Shown here in pieces: positions 47,972-58,455 of a stretch of DNA of 64,000 bases (position 1 is the first letter of the stretch; each line of letters opens with the position of its first letter). This DNA is from Volvox africanus. Taxonomy: Eukaryota; Chlorophyta; Chlorophyceae; Chlamydomonadales; Volvocaceae. Below the pieces are notes generated by a model. That model was not told where the DNA came from and ran no database searches. It was given only the letters and a program-made list of their open reading frames with translations. The DNA lies in the NCBI GenBank assembly GCA_030268105.1, contig BSDZ01000014.1:3043501-3107500 (forward strand), read 5' to 3'. The translations under genes were made by a program, and so were the position numbers.

Positions 47972-49189
47972 ATGTTTTTGCAGATGGCATGTGTCTATGG
48001 AACTAAATATGGGGTGCCCCTGCTGCTTTCAACAACAATTCAAGAGGAGGATGAAGAGGACGTCATCGACTTAGCTGCGACTTGTTCGAACCTCAAAACT
48101 GCCTCTTTTGCGACGCGAAATTTGGATTGTCAAGATCGCATCTGCATGGAGAGCGGTGATTGCAGCCAACGTACCGCCAGGGATCGTCGACTGACAAAGT
48201 TTGCGATTGGTGCGGCTGCCAATATAGTGACTTTCACAAGGAAGTTCATTAGTCGGGTGCTCCGTGGGCAGAAGCGTGACGTTGCTCATGGTCAGCCTAG
48301 CCGTCGCAATAGAGATGGCGCGAAGAATGTCAGCGCCGGCCAGGCCAATGTTGGTGTGGGACCACCAAAGGTAGCCCTGGAAATCTGCCCAACTGCCGGT
48401 CCCTGTCACAGCCCAAATGGAAGCTGCAGTTTCCTGTGGACGAAGGGAGTGAAAACGAAGGAGCTCTCGGACACAAATCGACTGTTTCGAGAGGACAGCG
48501 AGAAGCCGCATGGGCAGCGCCACTACAGCGACCACCAGCAGCATTCTCATCACCAGCCGCAGCCACCACGTGGCAGTCACCTTGTTCGCTTGATGGACGG
48601 CGACGACGTGCGTCTGGCCATGCAGGCGCTTCAGCTCGCGGCCCAAATCCACGACCACGTGTGGGGCCCAGGCGGGGCCCCTGCCTGCACCCGTGAGGCG
48701 CTCCTGGACGCGGCCAGTCCGCTGTACGACACTGCCATGGCTGCAGCCCGTGCGATCCAGCACCGCGCACTGCACGCGCTTGTTAAGCAAGCTGTACGGC
48801 GCTACGTGAATCCGTACCGCGGTTCGGCAGATGACGTGCTGCGCGTCATCCTGGACCTGCTTACGGGATGCGGCGGCGCAGCGGCACCAAAACCGGCATT
48901 GATTAAGGCGGTATGCAACACTTCCGCGCAACGCAACTTAATTGACGTAGCCAGCGGTGATAGGGGATGCGTGGGACGCGCTAGCAGGGAACAGTTGGTG
49001 TCATCACTACTGATGCCCGTCGAGCCCAGCAGCGCCCTCCTTGCTAGCCGGAGCAGTCCAACTAGTCCTCATCAGCGCAGCAGCTGCAGCAGCAGTCTCG
49101 GCAGCAGCGGTAGGTCAAGCACTCGCAGCAGCCTGGATAGCAGTGGAAGCGACGCGTCCTTCCATTTGGCGCTTGGCCTGCGCAACTGA
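47972..49189 (+). CDS. Unidentified 405-aa protein, long intronless ORF
   Basis: A single open frame of 1.2 kb, unusual in a window where exons average about 130 bases. From ATG 47972 (or ATG 47984, right after a TTTTTGCAG that could be an acceptor) to TGA 49189. The N-terminal half is mixed and Cys-containing, the middle has a His/Gln-rich patch (HYSDHQQHSHHQPQPPRGSH), then comes a helical block (VRLAMQALQLAAQIHDHVWG through AARAIQHRALHALVKQAVRR to DDVLRVILDLLTG), and the C-terminus is Ser/Arg-rich, ending SDASFHLALGLRN. I do not recognise a family. A 286-codon ORF on the opposite strand (48071-48931) is probably a shadow. It may be the last exon of a longer gene. Confidence 0.5.
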   Translation: MFLQMACVYGTKYGVPLLLSTTIQEEDEEDVIDLAATCSNLKTASFATRNLDCQDRICMESGDCSQRTARDRRLTKFAIGAAANIVTFTRKFISRVLRGQKRDVAHGQPSRRNRDGAKNVSAGQANVGVGPPKVALEICPTAGPCHSPNGSCSFLWTKGVKTKELSDTNRLFREDSEKPHGQRHYSDHQQHSHHQPQPPRGSHLVRLMDGDDVRLAMQALQLAAQIHDHVWGPGGAPACTREALLDAASPLYDTAMAAARAIQHRALHALVKQAVRRYVNPYRGSADDVLRVILDLLTGCGGAAAPKPALIKAVCNTSAQRNLIDVASGDRGCVGRASREQLVSSLLMPVEPSSALLASRSSPTSPHQRSSCSSSLGSSGRSSTRSSLDSSGSDASFHLALGLRN

Positions 49190-52100
49190 CCAAAGCCCTG
49201 GTAGCAAACTGGTTATGTTGCGCTGGGTCTATCCGGGAAGCCGAGCCGCTCACATTCACGCTGGGGTCCTGCTGAGCGCCTGTGCGCTAGGTATTGCAAT
49301 CCTGGGCGACATTTTTCCCCTTCTCGACGTAGCAGCTTGTATATCCCATCGGGGCTGACGACATGACATGACACACGTGCGCCCCAAATATCCTCCTGAA
49401 CATCATTCTCGTAACTGGTTTTCCTGGCAGGGAGGTGTTATGGCGGTTCTCAAGAACCCCGGCTTGAGACTATTTGAGATGACGAACTGGCAGTTTGCAA
49501 ACCCTTTAATGCTACTTTTCTTTTCAATATCCGTTCCTGACGGTTTCCCATCATGAGACGGCCATCAATGTTTTTTTATTATTACCACTGCTTACATGGT
49601 GAGGGTTGTCACATGGACTGGTTGTGCCAATCTGGGGCGGATTCCGGGTGAGCTGCACGGGGCGAGGTCAAGGAACGCCATGCAGCCGGGAGATTGCGGA
49701 ACCACGTTGATGCGGTGTTGCCGGAGCTAGTCCCTGGCTTGGCCTTTCTGTGGCCTCACGGATTTCCTCTTCATGAAGGGCATGGACCGCCAGGTCGGGT
49801 CCTCCATCCCCAAGCAGGCAACCGGGGAGGCGCGTATGGGACATGACATGCTGACGGATGTGCCCTGCTGCCAATGCCGCAACCCAACTTGCTTATGGTG
49901 GCACTGAAAGTTTATTCTACGAGGTGTGTTTGTTCATGGTCGTTAGCAAGAACGTGGCAAATGTTAGTGTCTGGGAGGTGGGATGCTGGTGCGTGCGTGC
50001 CATGCAGGCGCGCAGCCACTTTGCAGATCTGATTCTTTTTCATTAGGCTTTCTATTGTTATGTTTATACATGGGTTCTGGCACGGCTCTGCTGCAATCTC
50101 ATTGAACTTTCACCAGTGCACAGGAGGGTGCTGATTCTCTCCGGTATCTTGCGTTGTGTACGACGGATGTTGTGTACAACAGAGCCGAAGAGGCATTGCG
50201 GACCGCAGGGGATGTGTTCCGACAGCTCGAGGTTTTATTATTGTCGTGCGCAGGAACGCCCTTCCTCCTTTCCTGAATGACCGGCGCTTAAACCGTTATG
50301 TGTCATTTATTCGAGTCTGAGCTCGGGAACTCACGCCCGGCTAGACGCATTAACGCGGAGGGGATGAAGGACGATTCACAGAACGTCTGTTCCGACACCT
50401 CCCGCTGCCGCCGAACCTTTTGCCTAATTACGGCGCCTAGGATTGCGGTTAATGCGATTCTTCCAAAACGCTACGTGTTCCGTGTTTGCTTTTTGGGACA
50501 ATACGCCATCAGTTTGCTGCCGTAGCTATTCCCCTTTAGCTCTTATGGGAAGTCTTCCATGCATGCTTAGCGCCGTGATGTGTGTGTTTGTGTTGAAGGT
50601 TAGCTATTTGTGTGTTTGTACCGCTTGCCTGTCTGCAATTTTTCTTAGTGTTAGGCCATGAACATATCAATGCTCACATGTGCTGCAAGTTTCTCCCGAC
50701 TCAAACAGCACCCTTGACGGCTGCAGAATGGTACGGTTTCGAAGCGGTTGCTTGCCTGGGATGGCGTTTGTGCATCGCGAGTTCCCCGGCACCGACTGGT
50801 AAGAAGCTCTGTGCTGTTAGCATGCGCATTTTGGATCGATAGTTTTTGGTTTCGGCTTCCCCTTGTTTGGAAGGGAAACCGCGTTCTGGCGGCTCAATTG
50901 ATTCAGCGCAGGCACATGTTGAACACCTCGGCGTGTTTTTACCGTCTGCTGTGCGCCTTTTGCGGGGCGTTCAAGAATTCCTGTCGGCGTGGAGTGGGGT
51001 GGTGGAGGAGGAGGCTGAGATTCCAAGGCCTCGTGTCCTCTTGGCTTTGCGGTTCACGGTATATAAGAACGCCGGATTATTGCATCGTCTATCAACTGCT
51101 CTATGCGGGTCTCTTCCACCCGATGGGGCAGGTGATAGATTTCCGTACATATTTTTCCTGACGACGGACGGAGGCGCAGTGTGCCAGTAGTATGGGATCA
51201 TACTCTATCGCGCACATTTAGGTCACACTTATCGGGGGCCTTATTTCTCGCTACTAGTAACACATCCAATGCTTATTTCTCCCCTCTCCGTCCCTTGTGC
51301 CTCACTGCATGAGGGCTGTACATGCGTAGATCTCGGAAGGCAGGCGCGTGGGGCGTGAGCCTAGTGCCCTGTCTCAATGGCACCGCGCAATGATGAACTC
51401 GTAAGGTTGTCCACACGAGGAGCCTCATGATGCTATTATGAACAGGAGAGTCTCCTCTTAACTTTTCGGTAGTCGGTTCTTCTGGTTGGGCACATCGAGA
51501 AGGAGTAGTGGTGATTCATGGTTACGTGTCACGGCAAACTATGATTGTTTAAGTTGGGGTTGTCGCCACATGTAAGCGCCGCGTTGCAGCGACCCCTCGA
51601 CGCAGGTTGTCTTGAACTGGGTTCATTAACGATATGCCGAAGGGTAAGATGGTTTATCACTCCCGAAAATAAGGCTGATGACTCTCCATCATCAGTGGGA
51701 TCGCAGCCTTGCCAGCTGCTATGAGCGACGACTGTCGCAGGTTGTTCGATTTCCTTTGCCCTCGTAGAGCCCCACAGTAGGGTCGTGGTCGTCGAACTTG
51801 ACTTGAAATTTGTTGTCTATATTAGACGCTCCCTCCCTACATGCCCGGAACTAACGCTGCGTAAGGTTCCTCAAGAACGGTCGCATGTTGAAAGTAGTTT
51901 TCAGTTTCCTTGCAGTCTGCTCGCGAATAACCTAATTTATGGCTTTTACCGTACATATGGGACGTGCAGAATCTGTACCACCAAAAATTTGGCATTTCTT
52001 TCGGAAAGGGTAAACCAATTCTGCAGTGAGTGCTTCCGTCCTCGTTTGACGAAGAAGACGTGATTGTCTGCCAACCAGGTGGCGGGATGCAGACAAAAAG

Positions 52101-53193
52101 GGGATCTTCCAAGGGTGTTTCCTTACGGCATTTCTCCTCGAACCTCCTGGAATGTACACGGAAACCTTTAGCCTGGATGCTGGCGTGAGGTCTGGAGGCT
52201 TCTTCCCGCCACGAGATGTGAGCAGGAACTGCAACCTATTTGAGGATTGATTGAAGTTGTACATCGTAGCGGTTACACCCTCCTCCCCGCGCCCTGACTT
52301 CTGGGTGGCTACACCGTAGACTCCAAACTGGGATTCTGGCTACGGCGGCGCGGTACTATATGCTCACAGTGGAAATGAGCAGGGGCAGATAGACGGGGAT
52401 GCGAACATGGGCTTATCATCCAGGGGCATAGATGCTTGCGCTAACCCAAGACTGCGACTGCAACAGTCACCAGGACCAACTTCTGAATGCCACCAGCCCC
52501 TCCAGCAATGTCCCGCCTCCATCGATGACAGCACAGCTCCTTCCAACCCCTCCTATTGGCTCCTAACTCCAGCGCCCCTCTTAAGTGTGAGGGAGGCGTG
52601 GATGTGTGCGCGACGACGCGAGCCGCATGCCGGAAGGAGGCATGGGCTCGACCCGGTATGGCGGCGGGTGGGATTCAGACCACTGGGTTTTTTGAATCCA
52701 ATGGAAGGGGAAGCGGAGGGTTCGTCTCTGGGTTTCAGTCGAACAGCAGAAGAGTATCATTAAATACTCCGCGGCAGGAAATCAACACGTATGAGCAGCA
52801 CGTACGACACTCTACGACATTTCATGGGCAAAAGACACAAGGTTGTGCAGCAGGGCGTCGGATGCTCTGTCCAGTAAGCTTCACTCTTCGAGGCACATGA
52901 TCGCCACATGCCCAGTGTGCTGCAGTTCCACCGCCGCACATCAGGACAGACCACATAATAGGCAAGATCAGCAGCCCAGTACCCGGAGCCATTGACATAG
53001 GCAGCTCTGGAATGTTCTCCCGTCCTGGTTTGATCATGATGGAGCTCTAGACGTCACACTTGAGAAAAAACACATGTATGCCTAATACCTGGCTGAAGGC
53101 TCAAAGGGCCGCCAACCCGTTCCGAACAATCCGCATCCTTCTTCCCCCCCCATCCGCCCATATGACTATCCTTGCATTATAATTGTGCAGCCT
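49190..53193. other. Unresolved region with scattered coding-like pieces
   Basis: Several short frames look coding, but no gene model could be joined. Examples on the plus strand: a frame ending at 51190 (reading LPSAVRLLRGVQEFLSAWSG and LLALRFTVYKNAGLLHRLST) and one at 51785-52063 with Cys pairs (CRICTTKNLAFL, CSECFRP). On the minus strand 53037-52822 begins with a hydrophobic segment (MSMAPGTGLLILPIMWSVLM) and could be a signal-peptide exon. None shows a known domain. Confidence 0.35.
50124..50276 (+). CDS. Candidate terminal exon, unidentified
   Basis: After a GTGCACAG acceptor the frame reads EGADSLRYLALCTTDVVYNR then AEEALRTAGDVFRQLEVLLL to a TGA at 50276 (51 codons including stop). The helical, charged composition looks like real coding sequence. 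No upstream partner exon could be fixed. Confidence 0.35.
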   Translation, partial: EGADSLRYLALCTTDVVYNRAEEALRTAGDVFRQLEVLLLSCAGTPFLLS

Positions 53194-55089
53194 TTAAACC
53201 GCTCTACCCTCTTCAATTCGTATCCTCACCAGCATATGCGATTCCAAGTAGTTCAACACCTGCCGTACGCATTGACCTAGATTGCTAGACGCCGTACAGA
53301 TGCGGATGTGATATGGCAATGCCGTACTGCCGTCGGTGCTCCATGTCCAGCTGCCGCCGTACCTGCCGCAGTATTCAGGCAAAACTACTGCGCCGTCAGG
53401 TCATGGTGTATATCTGGCATATTACATATGGAATGCCTTGAATGCCTACATCTGGCAGGAATGCCTTGAAGATTTTAGTTCAAAAAGATATCATACATCA
53501 TGCGTTGTACATCAGGCCAATTTTCATCGATTTCAACAATGAATTGCGCGTTAATATCGCATTCCTTTATAATACAGAGGCAGTTGGTGATTGATCAGCC
53601 CACTCGCCATTTCCTCCAACCCAATCCCCGACATCTGCAGTTGCGCTCCGGAAACACTAAAGAAGCCCTCTGCGCGCCCCGAAACCATTTCCCCACCTTT
53701 GAATGATCCCCTGCAGCTCCTCCCATCTACATGGCTTATGCTCCCGGTCCGTGCCGCGGTCGCAGTCTCCTCGGGCCTCCAAGCGTCTTCTCCAGACCGC
53801 CTCGTCCTCACACTCCACATCCACCACCACGACTTTGATGGTACTACCCGAATCTGACCTCCGCGTCGTCCGATCCCCGACCGTCGAAGCTGCCATGATC
53901 GTTGCCTCTCTCGCATCGGTATCAGCATCAGCCACCTCTGCATCTGATGCAGCTTTTACATCCCCTTCTCCTGCCTTTTCCGCAGCTGCTTCTGACGCCA
54001 TTGGTGCTACTGGTGAAGCTGTTTTTCCCCGAGCTGCGGCCTCCTCCGCTGGAGCGATCTCACGGTCTGCCAGTCGAGCATTCACTTCTGGCGCTGCCAA
54101 TCCTATGATTGCTGCCGTATTCCCAGGTAGGGCCGCTGGCGGCATAACGGGGTCCCGCCCCAGGGAGCCCCTCAAGGTGGCAACCTGAGCGAGGTGAGGT
54201 GGGTGCACCAGGTGTTGGCTGGAACTTGTATCAACGAGGAACCCCGTACGATACGGAAGGTTAAAGATATGCAGTTACTGGTAATCGGGCTGGTTGAGTG
54301 GTGTGAACAAAAGGTAGGTCATTTGTCAATTGTTTAACTTTGATTGACTTCGCGCTGTTGTGTTCGAGTCGCCCGGGGAGTGCTGTTTGCAATTCATGCC
54401 ACGATGTCGCATTAGCTTTGAACGGGTTGCCTCGCGAGCGGTCGGTCGGAAGGGGAGAAGTATGCCATAAACAAGCCATGGTCAGGCACGTTCGAATCAT
54501 ATTTTATTTGTTCCGTTTGTTACAGGAACTAATTTTGCATGCAGGACTGCAGCAATGCCCACTTTGCAACGAGTTATAATTGCGGGTACGTTGGTACAAA
54601 TGATTGAGTATATAATGCTCCTCTTGTACGACTGCAGTACTGGACAGCGTACCCGGCACGCAAGTTGGCACGCTTGGTCATAGAGTTGTCTCCTGGCGAA
54701 GGGACAATCAAGCACGACAGATAAACCTAGTGCAAGCTGTCGTTCTGCAATTCGAAACATGACATCATAAGACAGCGCATTCCAGTCGATGTCGGGCGCC
54801 TGTGCAATTTGGGGTTGAAAGCAATCCCGTGCGTCATCTTTATCTACCAGCGGACACTGCAGCGCACTAGCCAGCGCCTCAGCGATCGTAGATTTGCCGC
54901 AACCGGGCAGGCCCTGCGTATTGGTATGGGGGATGGAGTATAATGGAAGAAGGGTGATGGGATATGGCGAGCCTTCTGGGGACTGGCGATGGAAGCACTG
55001 TCTTGGAGCAGCCAGACACAAACACCGCAAATGATGGCACATGAGTAATTACTTGCCTTTACAAGAATTAAAAGTTGCTGCGGAATCAT
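53194..55089 (-). CDS. Small P-loop kinase, AAA_33 / predicted nucleotide or polynucleotide kinase type
   Basis: P-loop NTPase of the predicted-kinase (AAA_33) type. Four exons keep frame from ATG 55089 to TAA 53194: 55089-55063, 54913-54653, 54184-53697, 53362-53194 (945 nt, 314 aa). It starts MIPQQLLILGLPGCGKST, with Walker A GLPGCGKST at residues 10-18; LVDKDDARDCF follows, then LSYDVMFRIAERQL and LGLSVVLDCPFAR with the second-strand Asp. After a long insert the fold resumes with IKVVVVDVECEDEAVWRRRL (the Arg-rich lid), HKPCRWEELQGIIQRYG, and a C-terminal GSWTWSTDGSTALPYH. The insert (about residues 100-200) is Ala/Glu-rich and low complexity. No targeting signal is obvious. The phosphate acceptor is unknown; members of this family include tRNA, polynucleotide and small-molecule kinases. 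Confidence 0.85.
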
Positions 55090-55249
55090 ACGAGTCCAGT
55101 TTGCCGAAGTGTCCTTTACCAGCACCGAATACGCATGAGCGTTTGTCGCGAAAACATTCTAAATCTGAGGTGTTTTCACCATTACAGACAGTAATTAAAA
55201 TCTTCACCTAATGATTTGATTTGCAAATGAGCGTGACACTATCTATTTG

Positions 55250-57330
55250 TCAATCCACCGATGTTTCGGAGCCGCAGCTTACAGGGTGCAAGTTGCAATC
55301 GTTGATCTTTGCAAACTCGCAAGCGTTACAAGGTTTTGGTTTGACGGATATTCATCCATAAATTTTGCGAGCAATCTTTCGAAGAAAGGAAACTCCCGCT
55401 GCTTCTCCAATATATCAGCAACCATCACACCACTGGGAACAAAAAGATAATCTAGGAAGGACACTTTGGTCCAACACGGGTAACGTAGCTGCGGAAATGA
55501 GCCGAAACACATAATTGGGTTTGGTTTTCTTACTCTGCATTGCGCGCATTGCCATATAAATATTAGGAACATCAGGCCTAAATAATCCCTTCTTTACCAA
55601 CTTACTTATGACAGTAAAACCCGGGTGACCCGCGGGGACACAGCTCTGACCGAATACAATTGATCATGTATAACTTAAGTTGTCCTGTGGTTTGTGGAGC
55701 TAGGGTCCGCTGCAGAGGCAGCCAGTCTCCATAAAGGGCATTTCTCTTTCCATGCATGCAGCTCCCACCGTCCCGTGCTATTTCCCAGGCATTCTCTATC
55801 GGCATATATTGACCTGCTCCTCCTGATCTGAATATGAGCGTATAACAATATGGGTCTCTTCGTTCTCACGAGTGCGTAGGATGAACTCAAATCTCAAATC
55901 CTCAAATCTGCTCGTGGCCGTGTAATGGAAAGCTCTGGAAATTTTACCTGCGATACCTGCAAATGCCCGAACCCGCCGACCTAACCCTTGCCCTCGCCGT
56001 AGCAAGCCGCAAATGCACATCATCCATGGTTTCTTCCCCGTCCAAACTGCATCCGTGAAATCGCCGCCAGACACTCGGACCCATCTTACTACATCTACTT
56101 CTACCATTATACCCCTCTGTAACCATCTTTGCCCCCTCCTCTTCTCTCACATCAGGACCAGGAGCAGCTCTCTTCACACCGCGCTCACGAGCTAAATGCT
56201 ATCTGATCGTGTGTACGGCAAGCAGGTTGTACGGCATTCAAGAGGGGGCCTCTCACAATGACCGATTCATCTGCCTACACATAGGTATCAAGCAACCTCC
56301 GTGGGTTCCTGTGTCCGGATGCTGTGCATGTGCAGTTCATCACTCTCCCTCGAACACGACGAGGAACCGGTGAGCAGTTAGCAGCCACATGCATTGCCCA
56401 TTGGTGTACGGCCATTTGAATGGCTGACAGGGTCGTCATTCCCCTGATGCCAGTCGTGTCAATCTTTAGAGTCAAGTCCTCCTCCACGAATACAAATCCA
56501 CTGCCCAGTGCGCTCGGAAAGGTAACAAAAGTTATATAACTGGCTGGGCCGGAGGGCTCCGTACAAGCCGCTGAGTCACACCCAGCCTCCTCGCCCTTGT
56601 TTAAGTCAGTCCTCCTCGTCCGCTGCGCTGTCCGCTGCGCTGTCCGCTGCGCAGGGGTACCAAGAAGAGAGTCCACGGGTGGACGTAGAGCCTACGATGG
56701 ATGTAAGGCGACTGCTAATCAGGCGCTGCTAGCCCCTACCCTTCCTTTCATCTTTCCCCTCCGAATTCATGAGGGCATGAGTAAATGTTTCATTTCGTGG
56801 CATGCGTAATTTCGTGTATCCTGCACTGCACTAAGCGCACCAGGGACAACGTCCTCCGTCTCAATACAACAGCGTACTTGCGTGTCTGTATCCGTATCCG
56901 GCCTATATATCATCAATCTATCTGAACTCGTCCGTCACCCGTATAATCAATGAGCAGCAATCCAGGAAACTTGTCAGAGACGAAGCTTTCAAGCTGAAGC
57001 TCTTCGTGATTCCGACGTGTGGCCCCTTCCGCATGCCATATCAAATGACACATGAATTCTGGTTCCTGGCTAAAAGCGAGAGGCGTACGGCACATAAGGG
57101 GGAGCCCATCTAAACATCGCTAACTGCTCTGAAGCCGCCTGATGATGAAAATGGAAATGCCCACGTCGATAGGCCCTCTAAAGGAAAACCCACGCCATCT
57201 GCGGCAACTTTCGAATTCCAAACTTCATGATAACGCGTGGAGTCGCGGGGACCACCAAACGTTTCCAGAGTGCGGACATCAAGCCAGGACTGTTGCAGAC
57301 GCAGTAGAGATGGTGTTCGCAACATCCGTA
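55250..57330 (-). CDS. Unresolved minus-strand gene, coding-like exons
   Basis: Several minus-strand stretches look coding but could not be joined in phase: about 57300-57125 (SWLDVRTLETFGG, WNSKVAADGVGFPLEGLSTW), 57081-56945 (QEPEFMCHLIWHAEGATRRN, FVSDKFPGLLLIDYTG), 56560-56410 (GSGFVFVEEDLTLKIDTTGI), 55950-55810 (AFHYTATSRFEDLRFEFILR), 55760-55690 (WELHAWKEKCPLWRLAAS) and 55460-55280 (VADILEKQREFPFFERLLAK). They lie between two complete minus-strand genes, so a separate gene is likely. No family recognised; coordinates are outer limits. A 12-base CCGCTGCGCTGT repeat (56618-56652) lies within one frame. Confidence 0.35.
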
Positions 57331-57359
57331 AGCACCACCCCTGTCAAGCAGTGGTGTGC

Positions 57360-57362
<3 letters not shown>

Positions 57363-57400
<38 letters not shown>
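57363..57400. repeat. CA dinucleotide microsatellite
   Basis: About 18 CA units. Confidence 0.95.
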
Positions 57401-58455
57401 TCTCGTTCCAGATTCCAGTGTACTAGCACAGAGGAACAGCATATTGACACCATGAAGGTAGGCACAGACCTGCAAGGGAGCAGCCTACCGTTCCCTCCCT
57501 ATCTGATACAGCTCCCCTGATGCCTGTAGCTCCCCAGGCGGACGTCATGCTCGGTGGAGGGCTCTCGGAATGGACAAGAGCTCACGAGTCGCACTCGCAC
57601 ATGCGTAGGGGCTAGAGAAAGCTCTCTTTGAGGTATATGTCCGCCTACACACCGCATCACCAGCAGAACCCACAGATTTACGCTTTCCCCAGACCGGCAT
57701 GTTCTGAGCTCCCGCTTTCTTCCTACCTATCTATCTGTCTGCTTGCTCGTCTGTCTGTCTGTATTTGCCACAATAAAACCGTTTGGCCCCCAAACCCACG
57801 GAAGGACTCCCACCTAAGGAGCACATCCACAGTATGGCGACGTTGTTATAGTTTTGGCTCACTGTCCCCTATTATCCACACCACAATTGTAGCAATTACC
57901 CTGTTGTACCTCCCACACAATATCATTCGCAAGCCTGTGCCATGGAATTTCAACCCCGGTCACCACCATCACCATCCGCCCGCAGCTTTTCCTGCGCCCC
58001 TCTTCCAACAAGCCTCGTTTCTCGATCCGGGAGCTGCAATTTGAACCCCCCCGCTGCCGTCATCTACATCCAACTAGATGGGGTCGCCCCAGTTCCATAA
58101 CACCAATACCGTGTCGTTTGTCTCTTTCGATATTTCAAAATCGTACAGGAGCAGCTGTGCCATTTAATTGCGGTACCGACAAACCACAACTGTATGCCCC
58201 CCTCTCAGCGCGATGTCCTTAACAGGCCACGCAGACGTCGTACAGAGCCCTGCCTTCCGCTCCTCGGCGGGCACATGAACTTCCTGCCGCACCTCTCACG
58301 GTACCCGAAATAAATTCCACACAAGCTCCAACCTCCTGCTGTATAAAATATTTTCATGCCGTATTTCCACGCTCATCCGCCATGCAAATACTCATTGCAA
58401 GCATGCACTTGAAACAGTAACCATCATAACAACGCGGTTACCTAACGTCAAGGCA

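Noticed and set aside
48071..48931. 286-codon minus-strand ORF
   Set aside because: Lies opposite the 405-aa plus-strand ORF, which has the better composition (Ser/Gln/His tracts, helical block, normal stop); no domain on the minus strand.
52407..52900. Overlapping plus-strand ORFs of 114-118 codons
   Set aside because: No recognisable domain and no joining splice sites; composition does not favour one frame.
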